Origin: Mucilaginibacter sp. OK283
GTDB lineage: Bacteria; Bacteroidota; Bacteroidia; Sphingobacteriales; Sphingobacteriaceae
Reading direction: 5' to 3'
NCBI RefSeq assembly: GCF_900110415.1
Contig: NZ_FODR01000003.1
Coordinates: 372,001-436,000 of the forward strand
Length of the DNA stretch: 64,000 nucleotides
The notes under the pieces were generated by a model. It ran no database searches. It saw nothing but the letters and a program-made list of their open reading frames with translations, and was not told the DNA's origin. The stretch's first letter is position 1; the number at the start of each line of letters is the position of its first letter. The translations under genes were made by a program, and so were the position numbers. Below are positions 1-8,980 of this stretch, piece after piece.

Positions 1-1
1 A

Positions 2-109
2 AATCAAATAGCCGGCCTGCTTGGATATGATGATGTTTCCTATTTTATCAGGTTTTTTAAAAAACATACCGGGCAATCGCCCGAGGCTTTCAGGTGTAAT
101 TTTAGTTAA
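2..109 (+). CDS. AraC-family transcriptional regulator, C-terminal end (partial)
   Basis: An open frame enters from the left edge and stops at TAA 107-109. Its last 35 residues read as the second helix-turn-helix of an AraC/XylS DNA-binding domain: AGLLGYDDVSYFIRFFKKHTG, then QSPEAFR, the usual ending GYxdxsyFxRxFKkxxGxSPxxyR. The sensor half lies outside the window, so the inducer cannot be judged. It is followed by a short AT-rich gap and a methyltransferase gene on the same strand. Confidence 0.85.
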   Translation, partial: NQIAGLLGYDDVSYFIRFFKKHTGQSPEAFRCNFS

Positions 110-206
110 GTACCGCATAACTGAGTTTTTGTCCTATCTCTTCCGCTATCGCACAAATTATATTTGTACTGCGCAATAAAATAATTGGATAACAAAATAA
201 AAAACG

Positions 207-854
207 ATGGAACCAACCTGGGACGAACAATACAAACAACTATGGGACGACCGCTATAAAAAAGAAGAGTATGCTTACGGAAAAGCACCCGATGCTTTTT
301 TTGAGCAATGGCTTAAAAAATTTGAACCCGGGCTGATACTCATGCCTGCCGATGGCGAAGGCCGAAACGGGGTTTTTGCTGCTACCCTGAACTGGCAGGT
401 AACTGCCTTTGACCTGAGTGCCGAAGGCAAAGCCAAGGCCCTACAATTGGCACAGCAACGCGGTGTAAGCCTGGTCTACCTTGTGGGCGATTTGGAGCAA
501 TTAGCCTTTGATGAGCAATGTTTTGATGCCATCGGGTTAATATTTGCGCACTTTGCTGCCGAAAAAAAATCGCAGTTTCACCAAAAACTGGATAGATGCC
601 TAAAACCCGGCGGGGTAGTTATATTTGAGGCTTTTAGCAAAAATCACCTTCAACTTACGTTAAACAATCCCCATATTGGCGGCCCAAAGGACATCAATAT
701 GCTGTTTTCAAAAGAAGATCTTATAGCCGATTTTAAAGATTACGAGATACTGTTACTGGAAGAAGAAGAGTATATTTTAAACGAAAGTATTTACCACAAC
801 GGCAAAGGATTAGTGATAAGATTTGTCGGCCGGAAGCCTTTAACGTCAAAATAG
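207..854 (+). CDS. Class I SAM-dependent methyltransferase, TehB-like
   Basis: A 215-residue Rossmann-type methyltransferase. Motif I, which binds S-adenosylmethionine, is seen as MPADGEGRNG near residue 46-55. The acidic end of strand beta2 is AFDLS near residue 68, and the strand beta4/motif IV region is FDAIGLIFAHF near residue 107. A post-motif LKPGGVVIFE near residue 131 is characteristic of class I enzymes. It lacks a signal peptide and should be cytoplasmic. The length fits the TehB/thiopurine-methyltransferase-like group (about 200 residues). The substrate cannot be read from sequence, so tellurite resistance should not be inferred. It stands alone between two AraC-type genes. Confidence 0.85.
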   Translation: MEPTWDEQYKQLWDDRYKKEEYAYGKAPDAFFEQWLKKFEPGLILMPADGEGRNGVFAATLNWQVTAFDLSAEGKAKALQLAQQRGVSLVYLVGDLEQLAFDEQCFDAIGLIFAHFAAEKKSQFHQKLDRCLKPGGVVIFEAFSKNHLQLTLNNPHIGGPKDINMLFSKEDLIADFKDYEILLLEEEEYILNESIYHNGKGLVIRFVGRKPLTSK

Positions 855-1015
855 TAAAGCCAACTTATCAAACAGCAGATTAACCTGTTTGGCCAGGGCG
901 TCTGTTTTGTTAAGGTAAACACCCATGGGCTTTTATCATTCCTTTGTTACAATTAATCAAAAAAGTAAAAAAGATAAATTTCAAAATGTAGCTTAGTAAA
1001 AACTAATGTGTACCG

Positions 1016-1867
1016 ATGATACAAATCCCTAAAGACCTGCTTGATCATCATGCGCATATCAAGCTTCGATTGTCTGATATGTACGGAATTATCATTGATA
1101 AAAAGCGCCCTTTCAGATGCGATGATACCCTGCAAACTGCGCATTGCCTGGAGGTAATTTTAACGGGTACCATTGATGTTAGGTATGGCAGCTATGTACA
1201 GCACTTAATGGCCGGCGATATCCAGTTTAGGCGGCGGGGCAATTACCAGCTGTTCCCATCTGATGATTATACCAGCCTGCTTATTTTTATGGAAAATGAG
1301 TTTGTTGATTACTTTTTAGAAAGCCATGTGCCCGAATTTAAACAGGAAAAATTGAGTGCCGATTTGCCGCCGTTTACCTTTAAAACTTCCGATTTTATAA
1401 AGGCAAATGTAGCCCAGGTTATGCAGCATATTGTACAACCACAAAACTACTCCAGGTGCATTGTTAAGTTTGCGGCCCACCAGGTGCTGTTGCAAATCCT
1501 GTCGGGCGATCAATCAAAAACCTTTGCCTCGTTTTTGAAAGACCTGGTAAGTAATAAAAAGGTTGATCTGGCTTACTTTATGGAAACCAACTTTAACAGG
1601 CAACTATCCATAGCCGATATGGCCAAACTCACCGGCAGGAGTGTAAGCGCGTTTAAAAAAGAGTTTACCGATCGTTTTAATACCACGCCCGTAAAATGGC
1701 AGTTTAACCGCCGGCTGGAGTATGCCGAGTACCAGTTAAAACACTCTAACGATCCGGTATCGCTGGTAGCTTATAGCAGCGGGTTCGAAAATATCTCGCA
1801 TTTTTCAAAGGTTTATAAGCAAAAATTCGGCGCTTCGCCTAAAAGTGCGCGTAACGAACTGGTGTAG
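1016..1867 (+). CDS. AraC-family transcriptional regulator
   Basis: A 283-residue cytoplasmic regulator. The first 170 residues hold a cupin-like sensory domain of low similarity (GDIQFRRRGNYQLFPS around residue 67). The last 100 form the paired helix-turn-helix DNA-binding domain: LSIADMAKLTGRSVSAFKKEF near residue 197 and VSLVAYSSGFENISHFSKVYK near 248, ending GASPKSAR. The start ATG at 1016 follows an AT-rich leader typical of this phylum. The isochorismatase-like gene downstream on the same strand begins about 170 bp later and could be a target, but no operator is evident. The ligand is unknown. Confidence 0.88.
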   Translation: MIQIPKDLLDHHAHIKLRLSDMYGIIIDKKRPFRCDDTLQTAHCLEVILTGTIDVRYGSYVQHLMAGDIQFRRRGNYQLFPSDDYTSLLIFMENEFVDYFLESHVPEFKQEKLSADLPPFTFKTSDFIKANVAQVMQHIVQPQNYSRCIVKFAAHQVLLQILSGDQSKTFASFLKDLVSNKKVDLAYFMETNFNRQLSIADMAKLTGRSVSAFKKEFTDRFNTTPVKWQFNRRLEYAEYQLKHSNDPVSLVAYSSGFENISHFSKVYKQKFGASPKSARNELV

Positions 1868-2038
1868 TGTTATCCATAAATTTAACTGATAGTTTTTAGC
1901 CCAAAGTCTTAAGTTCTAAGTCAAAAAAATAACTTCAGACTTACGACTTTGTACTTTAGACTTAACCGGCCTTATAAAAACAAACAAATAAAGCCTCACA
2001 GCAAAATTGCAGCCCTTGCAAAGCTGCAATTTTGGGGT

Positions 2039-2629
2039 ATGAAAACACTCAGCAACACCACCCCTGCATTAATACTCGTTGATATACAGCAGGGTTTTGA
2101 TAATATCCCTTACTGGGGCGGCCAGCGCAATAACCCGGGTGCCGAAGTTAATGCCCGCAAACTGCTTGATTACTGGCGGGCAAATAACCTGCCGCTGTTC
2201 CACATTCAGCACTGCTCAGCCAACCCCAACTCGCTGCTGGCCGAGGGTAACCCGGGCAATGCGCACAAAGAGATTGTGAAACCTTTGCCGGGCGAGGCTG
2301 TGATCAAAAAATCGGTAAACAGCTCCTTTATTGGCACCAATCTGCAGCAACAGCTGGATGCTGCGGGCATCGATACCGTGGTTATAGTGGGGCTTACCAC
2401 CGAACATTGCGTATCTACCACGGCCCGTATGGCCGGCAATCTTGGCTACCACACCTTTGTAGTGGCCGATGCTACCGCTGCCTTTGCCAAAACCGGCATA
2501 AAAGGCGAACACTACGATGCCGAAACCATCCATTTAACCGCCCTGGCACAAATTAACAACGAGTTTGCCACCGTTTTAAATACCGACGAGGTGCTTCAGG
2601 CTTTAAAAAAAAATGATGATTTTCTTTAG
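2039..2629 (+). CDS. Isochorismatase-family cysteine hydrolase
   Basis: A 196-residue hydrolase of the isochorismatase/nicotinamidase superfamily. The expected catalytic triad is visible: Asp15 in ALILVDIQQGF, Lys91 in AVIKKSVNSSF, and the nucleophilic Cys124 in GLTTEHCVSTTARMA. The ATG at 2039 is preferred over the in-frame one at 1949, because the extra 30 residues are basic, unlike any family N-terminus, and lie in an intergenic-looking stretch. Related bacterial enzymes act on amides or imides, but the specific substrate cannot be told. It is monocistronic as far as visible, with a hairpin about 280 bp downstream. Confidence 0.87.
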   Translation: MKTLSNTTPALILVDIQQGFDNIPYWGGQRNNPGAEVNARKLLDYWRANNLPLFHIQHCSANPNSLLAEGNPGNAHKEIVKPLPGEAVIKKSVNSSFIGTNLQQQLDAAGIDTVVIVGLTTEHCVSTTARMAGNLGYHTFVVADATAAFAKTGIKGEHYDAETIHLTALAQINNEFATVLNTDEVLQALKKNDDFL

Positions 2630-3029
2630 CAATTTAATCCATAAGCTGTTTGCCAGCTATTTACCCGTATCGCAGGTGCTGTCGGTGATGAAGTAAATCG
2701 TTCGTGTGGCTATAATAGGGGCAGCACTGCCTTTGTCTTGATTCTTGACTCTAATTTCTTGACTCTCCTCCCGGGCGTTCCCGCCGCTGGTAGAAGCGGT
2801 GGTCAGGCTTTTCGTTACAAGTCCTCGCCTTGCCTTTGCCGCCCCGGCCTGCCCTCGCTGTGGGCTTTTCACTGCAATCCTTAACGCTAACTGCGGGTAT
2901 ACAAAAACACCCGGATGAGATTAACCATCCGGGTGTTGCATATTTATTACTTAGCATGGCGTTTGCCTATATTTCTTCATTTGATTAACTGACCATAGGA
3001 TAGTACCTTAGATTCTTAAACCACACCGC
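2630..3029. other. Intergenic region with repeat-like sequence and hairpin
   Basis: No credible gene. The stretch 2740-2880 is unusually C/G-rich and shows degenerate inverted segments around CCGCCGCTGG and GCGGTGG, which looks like an eroded intergenic repeat. A strong hairpin sits at 2906-2937. The segment 2940-3029 before the next gene is AT-rich and probably carries its promoter. Confidence 0.5.
2906..2937. terminator. Perfect 12-bp stem hairpin, terminator-like
   Basis: AACACCCGGATG (2906-2917) pairs perfectly with CATCCGGGTGTT (2926-2937) across an 8-nt loop. On the plus strand no T-tract follows. On the minus strand the neighbouring A-run would supply a short U-tract. It separates the isochorismatase-like gene from the accessory pair beginning at 3030. 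Confidence 0.5.
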
Positions 3030-4601
3030 ATGCAGCTATTTAAAGATTTTGAAACCCTGATTGCCCCTGGTAATGTTGGTTTCTTTTACAGTTGCGAGGT
3101 CACTCAATTATTTATCCAGCATAAAAAGAATAAAACAGTTACCAATTTGTTTATTCTCGCCTCGTTTGAAGAAAAGCAGTTTGAAGGCACTGCCCATCGA
3201 TATTTGACCAAATTGCTCCCGGTTAATAAAGAACTTGCTGTTGGAATACAGCGTTATTGGCTTTCTCCGAATGAGGCGCAGGCTGTTTTTGGAAAATTGG
3301 TAAACAAACACAAATGGGACTTCAGCGAAAATGATCAATTAGTTATGGGCAAATTGAGCGGTTTAGCTAAACAATTTATCCCGGCGAGTGAGGGCAACAG
3401 ACTGAACCACGTCCTTAAAAATAATTTCCATAACGGCTCTTATATATTGGAGTTTTTTGACGAATCAAAACAACACCTTGAATTTTTGCTGGATGTTAAA
3501 GCCGTAAAATCACTTAATAAACTCACCGAACAAATCAAAGAGATTGTCCCCATCGACCTGTCGCTGGTCAGGGACCGGTTAGGAAATGTTATTTTTCAAT
3601 TCCCGGTCACCATCCTAAAAACCACATCGCAATCATTAACCGATCATACCGGGGTTGTGGCACAATTCAAATGGCACCTCGATTTAGTCGAACCAAAAGC
3701 ATGCACCATAATGGTCGATTCTATTTTAGATGGCAATTACTTAGGCAGTGTAAATGTTCCCTATAATCTTTCACAACTTCAGCTGATTACCACCGGCCAT
3801 GTTGACCAGGTAACAAATATCAGGATATGGAGTAATGAGCCGAATCTCTTGCTTTCCAATTTTCGCGGAACATATTTTAGGGGTATGAGCCTCAACACCA
3901 GTATAGGAAGTCACGAACCTCGTGTTTTTACAATTGGTGGAGTGACGCATAAAGTAGAGATTGTAAGTAAAGGCATGCGCAGCGGAGATTCGGACGTGCA
4001 GGATTACGCCACTTTTATACATAACACACTTTATGACGCCGAAAAAGTGAGACTGGAATCCTCTCTTTCTTTTAAACAGTATTTTAGTGGCAGTTCACTG
4101 ACGGCATTACAAGATCTAAGAAAATTGATCAACCAGCATGACCAAAACGGGGTTTGCTTATGGGATCCTTACTTAAGGTCAGGTGATATCTTGAACACCT
4201 TATTCTTTTCTCCAACTGCCGGGGTCGAGATAAAGGCCATAGGTGCGATTGAAAAGAGTTCGAAAAAGATATTGTCAAAAACAGGTTATACCACAGATCA
4301 GATTATCCGGCAGGAATCCGCTATTCTCGAAGATCCGGGGAATAACAATTATGGACTGAAGCTTGAATTTCGTTTACAACATAGTAATCATGGCTGGTCA
4401 TTCCATGATCGATTTCTGATTTTCCCTGGGAGCAAGCGCACGAAACCAAAGGTTTATTCCATCGGTACTTCCATTAATTCCATTGGTCTAAGTCATCATA
4501 TTTTATTGGAAGTATCTCATCCCCAGAGGGTCATCGACGCTTTTGATGAATTGTGGGAAAAGTTAGACCATAAAGACTGTTTGGTATGGAGATCGAAGTA
4601 A
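3030..4601 (+). CDS. Uncharacterised protein with C-terminal PLD-like domain (accessory gene)
   Basis: A 523-residue soluble protein. The N-terminal 400 residues match nothing I can name with confidence; a distant resemblance to VPA1262-type proteins crossed my mind but is unproven. The C-terminus shows a phospholipase-D-like signature: CLWDPYLRSGDIL near residue 376 (strand entering the fold), then WSFHDRFLIFPG near residue 456 (an HxR variant of HxK) followed by YSIGTSINSIG near residue 480, equivalent to the GSxN loop. Such domains are often nucleases. It overlaps the next gene by 16 bp, so the two are very likely co-translated. Base use is more AT-rich than the hut or parC genes, suggesting accessory DNA. 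A role in phage defence is inference only. Confidence 0.6.
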   Translation: MQLFKDFETLIAPGNVGFFYSCEVTQLFIQHKKNKTVTNLFILASFEEKQFEGTAHRYLTKLLPVNKELAVGIQRYWLSPNEAQAVFGKLVNKHKWDFSENDQLVMGKLSGLAKQFIPASEGNRLNHVLKNNFHNGSYILEFFDESKQHLEFLLDVKAVKSLNKLTEQIKEIVPIDLSLVRDRLGNVIFQFPVTILKTTSQSLTDHTGVVAQFKWHLDLVEPKACTIMVDSILDGNYLGSVNVPYNLSQLQLITTGHVDQVTNIRIWSNEPNLLLSNFRGTYFRGMSLNTSIGSHEPRVFTIGGVTHKVEIVSKGMRSGDSDVQDYATFIHNTLYDAEKVRLESSLSFKQYFSGSSLTALQDLRKLINQHDQNGVCLWDPYLRSGDILNTLFFSPTAGVEIKAIGAIEKSSKKILSKTGYTTDQIIRQESAILEDPGNNNYGLKLEFRLQHSNHGWSFHDRFLIFPGSKRTKPKVYSIGTSINSIGLSHHILLEVSHPQRVIDAFDELWEKLDHKDCLVWRSK

Positions 4602-6058
4602 CGCTAATTAAAAAGGCCTTTAGCCTCGTTGGCATATTCGTTAATAATGATCTGGATAAATTGCTACTGGAGTTGAGTAACTACGATGTAGAACAACTGC
4701 TCTTCAATCGGGAGAATAATCCTGCATTGGGGAGACTCGCGCAACAACTGAGTTCTACAACAATGAACGCGATGTCAGGCCATGAATACCATAAGTTGGC
4801 TTCTGTAATTGTTACGATCAAGCCTTTTCTCGACCGTTTTATTTTAGGTGGCGACATAAGCGCCCTTGTCATTTTTGTAATGGTCAATAGTTATTTTAAG
4901 ATCGATCTTAAATATTTTCTACAAGACATGTCCTTTCCAAAAACAACAAAGGATCAACGAATCACACAAGTGCAAAAAATCCTGAGCGCTGTCAATATGA
5001 GTGTGAGTGTTCGCGCGAATGGATCTTACTATGAAAAAGAACTTGAAAGGGTAGCCAACCAGGGAACAAAAGAAAATTCAGTAAAAAAAATCTACGATTT
5101 CGTCTTGGCAATTGAGCGTGGCGGGCAAGGCTTTCATTTTAATTTTTACTTAGAAAACCTGGTCTTTTTTTTATTTCAACTCAATGTAAAGGCATTCATC
5201 TTCCGATTAAACAACCTGAAGCTTATTGAGGAGTATATCTTCTACCTCCAAAGTTTCCCGGAGCGTGCTTTGGTCATCCTGGCTAAAAAATCAGAACAGC
5301 TATCAAACCCATGGGTAATATTCGAATTGACCAGGCAGTTACTAAAGAAATACAGAATGGACGATGAGCCAGCAATTAAAGGTCGCCAGGCAATAGCGTT
5401 ACTGCTGCAGCAACTTTATCTTCGAGATGAAAAAATTTATCATCAAGCTATCCCGTTTTTCCATAGCAACAGCGTTTTCAATGTTGCATTGGGAGAACAG
5501 ATGCAATTTCTATCTGAAGAAGATTTGATTAAAGTTATGAAACATTCGCTTCCGATAGACAGGTATAATTCTTTGTTGGAGACGCGAACAAAATTACTAA
5601 CCTCAATTAGCCTGCACACTTCAGATGACCAATATCAATTAGTACTGAACACCGCACGTCTGAGATGGCAAGCGGAATTTGACCGCTTGTTCAAATCCGA
5701 AGAATTTCTAAATGATTTATTTATGACAAGTTACGGCAATTTCATAATCCATTACTATTCTGAAGAAAAGGATGTGTCAAAAATCAAGGAGCTATTAAAT
5801 CTGACATTGAAAAAACTTGTCTGGATCGATAGCGAGTGGGTTAAGAACGAATCGGAGCAGATAACTAGATTCTACCTTTATTTTTCCCTGTTATTTCTGT
5901 TAAGCCATGCTTATAAAAATAAGAAGCTGATCGATGAAGAAGCGTTAAAACTATTTGACAAGCTTAAAGGTAACCCGCCGCTATCCGAATATATTACGAA
6001 TGAAAAGTACTTTAAGTATTTGAATGAGATCGCTGAGAATTTTAACCATCATCTTTAG
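4586..6058 (+). CDS. Uncharacterised helical protein, partner of the PLD-like gene
   Basis: A 490-residue protein with no signal peptide, no clear membrane segment and no motif I recognise. The sequence is Leu/Lys/Glu-rich and predicted to be mainly helical, with repeated stretches such as LVFFLFQLNVKAFIFRL near residue 195 and FYLYFSLLFLLSHAY near 430, so a helical-repeat scaffold is possible. Its ATG lies inside the end of the upstream gene (16-bp overlap in another frame), which strongly implies one operon and likely one complex or pathway. No third gene follows; the next gene runs in the opposite direction. Function is unknown. Confidence 0.6.
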   Translation: MEIEVTLIKKAFSLVGIFVNNDLDKLLLELSNYDVEQLLFNRENNPALGRLAQQLSSTTMNAMSGHEYHKLASVIVTIKPFLDRFILGGDISALVIFVMVNSYFKIDLKYFLQDMSFPKTTKDQRITQVQKILSAVNMSVSVRANGSYYEKELERVANQGTKENSVKKIYDFVLAIERGGQGFHFNFYLENLVFFLFQLNVKAFIFRLNNLKLIEEYIFYLQSFPERALVILAKKSEQLSNPWVIFELTRQLLKKYRMDDEPAIKGRQAIALLLQQLYLRDEKIYHQAIPFFHSNSVFNVALGEQMQFLSEEDLIKVMKHSLPIDRYNSLLETRTKLLTSISLHTSDDQYQLVLNTARLRWQAEFDRLFKSEEFLNDLFMTSYGNFIIHYYSEEKDVSKIKELLNLTLKKLVWIDSEWVKNESEQITRFYLYFSLLFLLSHAYKNKKLIDEEALKLFDKLKGNPPLSEYITNEKYFKYLNEIAENFNHHL

Positions 6059-6211
6059 GTAGTATGTGTCTACTACCTTTCGCTGTCGCAAGGTCCGGCC
6101 TCGCGGCAGCGAAAACTCTTGCGGCAGCTGGAGGAAGGCGTAGCACCCAGTACCAGGGTGTTTCACTATTAAACATCCGGGATTTGCACAACCAATACAT
6201 AGTAACCCTCC

Positions 6212-8575
6212 CTACTCGCTCCTCAAAGTCTTCACCGGGTTGGCCAGCGCTGCTTTGATAGATTGAAAACTGATAGTAACAAACGCGACGACGATGGCGA
6301 TAAAAGCTGCCAGTACAAAAACGGTCCAGTGGATGGGGATGCGGTAGGCAAAGCCATTGAGCCAGTTGCTCATGGCATACCAGGCCAGCGGGAAGGCTAT
6401 TACGATGGCTATAAGTACCAGTTTGATGAAATCTTTAGCCAGCAAACCAATTACGCCGGTAACCGACGCGCCTAATACTTTGCGTACACCAATTTCGCGG
6501 GTACGAACCTGGGCGGTGTAGGCGGCAAGGCCCAGCAGACCCAGGCAGGATATCAATATGGCCATGCCGGCAAAGTAGTTAAACAGTGTGCCCTCGCGTT
6601 GTTCGCCCTGGTAAAGGTCGTTGAATATATCGTCCAGGAAGTTATAGCTAAAAGGGAACTCGCCGTTGTATTGTTTAAACTGGTCGCCCGCCGCGGCTAT
6701 AGCTGCAGCGGCGTTTTTGGTGTTGGTTTTTATGTATAGGGTTTGGTAAACGGCGGGTCTGTAAAAAAAGATGGCTGGTGCAATTTTTTCGCGCATGCTG
6801 GCAAAATGGAAATCTTTTACTACGCCAATGATGGTGCCGTTGGTCTTTTGAAAACGGAAACGCCTGCCGATGGGGTCTTTAAGGCCTATCTCTTTTACGG
6901 CGGCCTCGTTAAGGATAAAATGGGTCGAATCGGCTACAGCACCGCTAAAGGTGTTACCCTGCTGCATTTTTAGCTTAAAAAACGAGATGAAATCCTTATC
7001 TATCCCCATGGGGTGCAGGATAAAGGTTTGGCCCGGCGCTTTGCCATCCCAGGAGTTGTCGCCCGAGATATTGCCGCCGCTGTTGATGATGTTGCCGGTT
7101 GCACGGGTTACGTCTTCTACACCGGGTTGCTTTAAAAGCTCGGCCCGCACGGCATCATAATGTTTTGATGCATCACGCATCCAAACACCAAAAACATGGC
7201 TTTTATCGTACCCCAGGTTTTTTGATTGGATGTATTTTAGTTGCCGGGTAATAACCAGCGTGCTCACAATAAGCACTACCGAAAACGTAAACTGCACCAC
7301 CACCAGTATTTTGCGGAAAAGGGCATCGCCAATGCTACCGCTTATTTTGCCCTTCAGGGCTTTCAACGGCTCGAAAGACGATAGCAGCATGGCCGGGTAA
7401 ATACTTGATAGGGCCAGGGTTGCTACCACGGTTATACTTATGATAAGCCAGATATGCGGATCGAACAGATTAAACACCAACTGCTTGCCGGCCAGCTGGT
7501 TAAATACCGGCATCAGCAGGTATATTGTAAACAAGGCAAATACCGTTGCTATAAGGAACAGCAACCCCGTCTCGGCCAGGAATTGCATAAACAGCTGTAT
7601 TTTGCCAGCCCCTATAATTTTGCGCATACTGATCTCTTTGGCACGTAAAAGCGCGCGGGCGGTAGAAAGGTTTACATAATTGATGCAGGCTATCAGTAAA
7701 ATAACCAAGGCTATAATAATAAAAATGCGTACCGTTTGGATGCCGTGATCGGTTAAGTCGGCGTTGTACAGGTGCATTTTATTGATGGGCAGCAGCAGGT
7801 AGTCGGCATCGGTATCTTCGGCGCGGTGCTTAATGTGGATCCTGAACAAATCGGCCGAGAGTTTTTTTAACGATGTGCCGGGCTTTAATTTAAAATAGGT
7901 TTGATAAGAATAATTATTAAAATCGGTGTTAGCATCCTGCTTACCATGTTCCAATATATATTTAATGTGGTAACTCATGGGCATAATCATATCATAATTG
8001 ATGCTGGAGTTAAGCGGAAAATCGTTGATAACCCCGCTCACGGTAAAGTTCTCCTTACCTTCTGCCACAATCACTTTGCCTAAAGCACTCTCGTTGCCAA
8101 AATATTTTTGGGCCGTTTTTTTGGTGATGATAACCGAGTTATCATTCAAAAAAGGCTTAGTAGTGTTGCCCTCAATCAGCGGGAAATCGAAGATGCTGAA
8201 CAGGGAAGGATCGGCGAAGCCTACATTTTGTTCGCCAAAAACTTTTTCCTTATATTTATATAACGAGTAGAACCAGTTGGGGATAAGGCGGACCTGGTCT
8301 TGCACGTCGGTGAGTTCCTGTTTAGCCAATGGGCCGATAGGCGCTACAGTGGTTTGCCATATCTGTTTACTGGCGCCGGTACCGCCAAAAAGTTCTACGC
8401 GGTAAATGTTTTCGGCGTTTTTATGGAAGCTATCAAAACTTAACTCGTCCTGTACCCAAAGCAATATCAAAATGCCAATCGCCAGCCCGGCAGTAAGGCC
8501 GGCAATATTGATTAACGAATAGAACTTGTTGCGAAACAAATTTCGCCAGGCGGTTTTAAAATAGTTTTTCAGCAT
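6212..8575 (-). CDS. MacB/FtsX-type ABC transporter permease
   Basis: A 787-residue inner-membrane protein made of two similar halves. Each half has a MacB-like periplasmic core and FtsX-type membrane segments. The N-terminus MLKNYFKTAWRNLFRNKFYS with a first membrane helix near residues 20-40 is the family hallmark, so the ATG at 8575 is chosen over the one at 8614. The first FtsX domain includes RAKEISMRKIIGAGKIQLF, and the second ends the protein with TREIGVRKVLGASVTGVI and a final AALANPVKTLRSE. Such permeases in Bacteroidota act in export or mechanotransmission with a separate ATPase. No ATPase gene is adjacent, so it is an orphan here. Substrate is unknown. Confidence 0.9.
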   Translation of the reverse strand: MLKNYFKTAWRNLFRNKFYSLINIAGLTAGLAIGILILLWVQDELSFDSFHKNAENIYRVELFGGTGASKQIWQTTVAPIGPLAKQELTDVQDQVRLIPNWFYSLYKYKEKVFGEQNVGFADPSLFSIFDFPLIEGNTTKPFLNDNSVIITKKTAQKYFGNESALGKVIVAEGKENFTVSGVINDFPLNSSINYDMIMPMSYHIKYILEHGKQDANTDFNNYSYQTYFKLKPGTSLKKLSADLFRIHIKHRAEDTDADYLLLPINKMHLYNADLTDHGIQTVRIFIIIALVILLIACINYVNLSTARALLRAKEISMRKIIGAGKIQLFMQFLAETGLLFLIATVFALFTIYLLMPVFNQLAGKQLVFNLFDPHIWLIISITVVATLALSSIYPAMLLSSFEPLKALKGKISGSIGDALFRKILVVVQFTFSVVLIVSTLVITRQLKYIQSKNLGYDKSHVFGVWMRDASKHYDAVRAELLKQPGVEDVTRATGNIINSGGNISGDNSWDGKAPGQTFILHPMGIDKDFISFFKLKMQQGNTFSGAVADSTHFILNEAAVKEIGLKDPIGRRFRFQKTNGTIIGVVKDFHFASMREKIAPAIFFYRPAVYQTLYIKTNTKNAAAAIAAAGDQFKQYNGEFPFSYNFLDDIFNDLYQGEQREGTLFNYFAGMAILISCLGLLGLAAYTAQVRTREIGVRKVLGASVTGVIGLLAKDFIKLVLIAIVIAFPLAWYAMSNWLNGFAYRIPIHWTVFVLAAFIAIVVAFVTISFQSIKAALANPVKTLRSE

Positions 8576-8674
8576 AGCCACAATGAAATTGAATTTGTAA
8601 AGCAGTAAAATCATGCCATTTTTATAACTTGCTGAATAGTAGTTATTTGTGTGTGTTTAATTTCAGCCTAAACG

Positions 8675-8706
8675 TTCATAAGCGTACAGCTGCGTACGCT
8701 TATGAA
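8675..8706. repeat. Perfect 13-bp inverted repeat
   Basis: TTCATAAGCGTAC (8675-8687) and GTACGCTTATGAA (8694-8706) are perfect reverse complements with a 6-nt spacer. It lies about 100 bp upstream of the permease start at 8575 and could be an operator or a hairpin in its leader. Confidence 0.6.
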
Positions 8707-8917
8707 ACAAAGTGTAATTATAAATGCCAGGGTGCAGAATTCCGGATAGGCTTAATGTATCGGCTTAAAAGATGGTTTAGCAAACGGCACCGGAACGCGC
8801 ATCGTATGACGGCGAAGACTAACCCCGGAAAGAGGTTTTTTAAATTGCTATTGAATAAATAGTTAATTGTCAAATTATTAACTATAAAAACCCTCTTTCC
8901 TGGCGCTTTCGTCGTTG

Positions 8918-8963
8918 AAGGCATTTTTGTACCCACAGGGACCTGCGGGTACAAAAATGCCTT
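8918..8963 (-). terminator. 22-bp stem hairpin downstream of the DUF1080 gene
   Basis: The arm 8918-8939 (starting AAGGCATTTTTGTACCC) pairs with 8942-8963 with a single mismatch and a 2-nt loop. It lies directly after the stop of the minus-strand DUF1080 gene. There is no clean T-tract outside the stem, so it could be a repeat half rather than a classical terminator. Confidence 0.5.
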
Positions 8964-8980
8964 GAAGTTCCGCTTGTTTT

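Larger units (their letters stand above)
8576..8980. other. Intergenic region with three nested or adjacent palindromes
   Basis: No gene supported. It holds a perfect 13-bp inverted repeat (8675-8706), an imperfect inverted repeat with arms near 8826-8843 and 8884-8902 (GGAAAGAGG versus CCTCTTTCC) around an AT-rich core, and a near-perfect 22-bp stem (8918-8963). The AT-rich core resembles that of the repeat at 23118-23286. Confidence 0.6.

Noticed and set aside
2611..2697. 27-codon frame starting inside the end of the isochorismatase-like gene
   Set aside because: Too short, and its start lies in an A-run of the preceding gene; no supporting evidence.
8629..8862. 77-codon frame between the permease and the DUF1080 gene
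   Set aside because: It runs through two inverted repeats and has no protein-family features.
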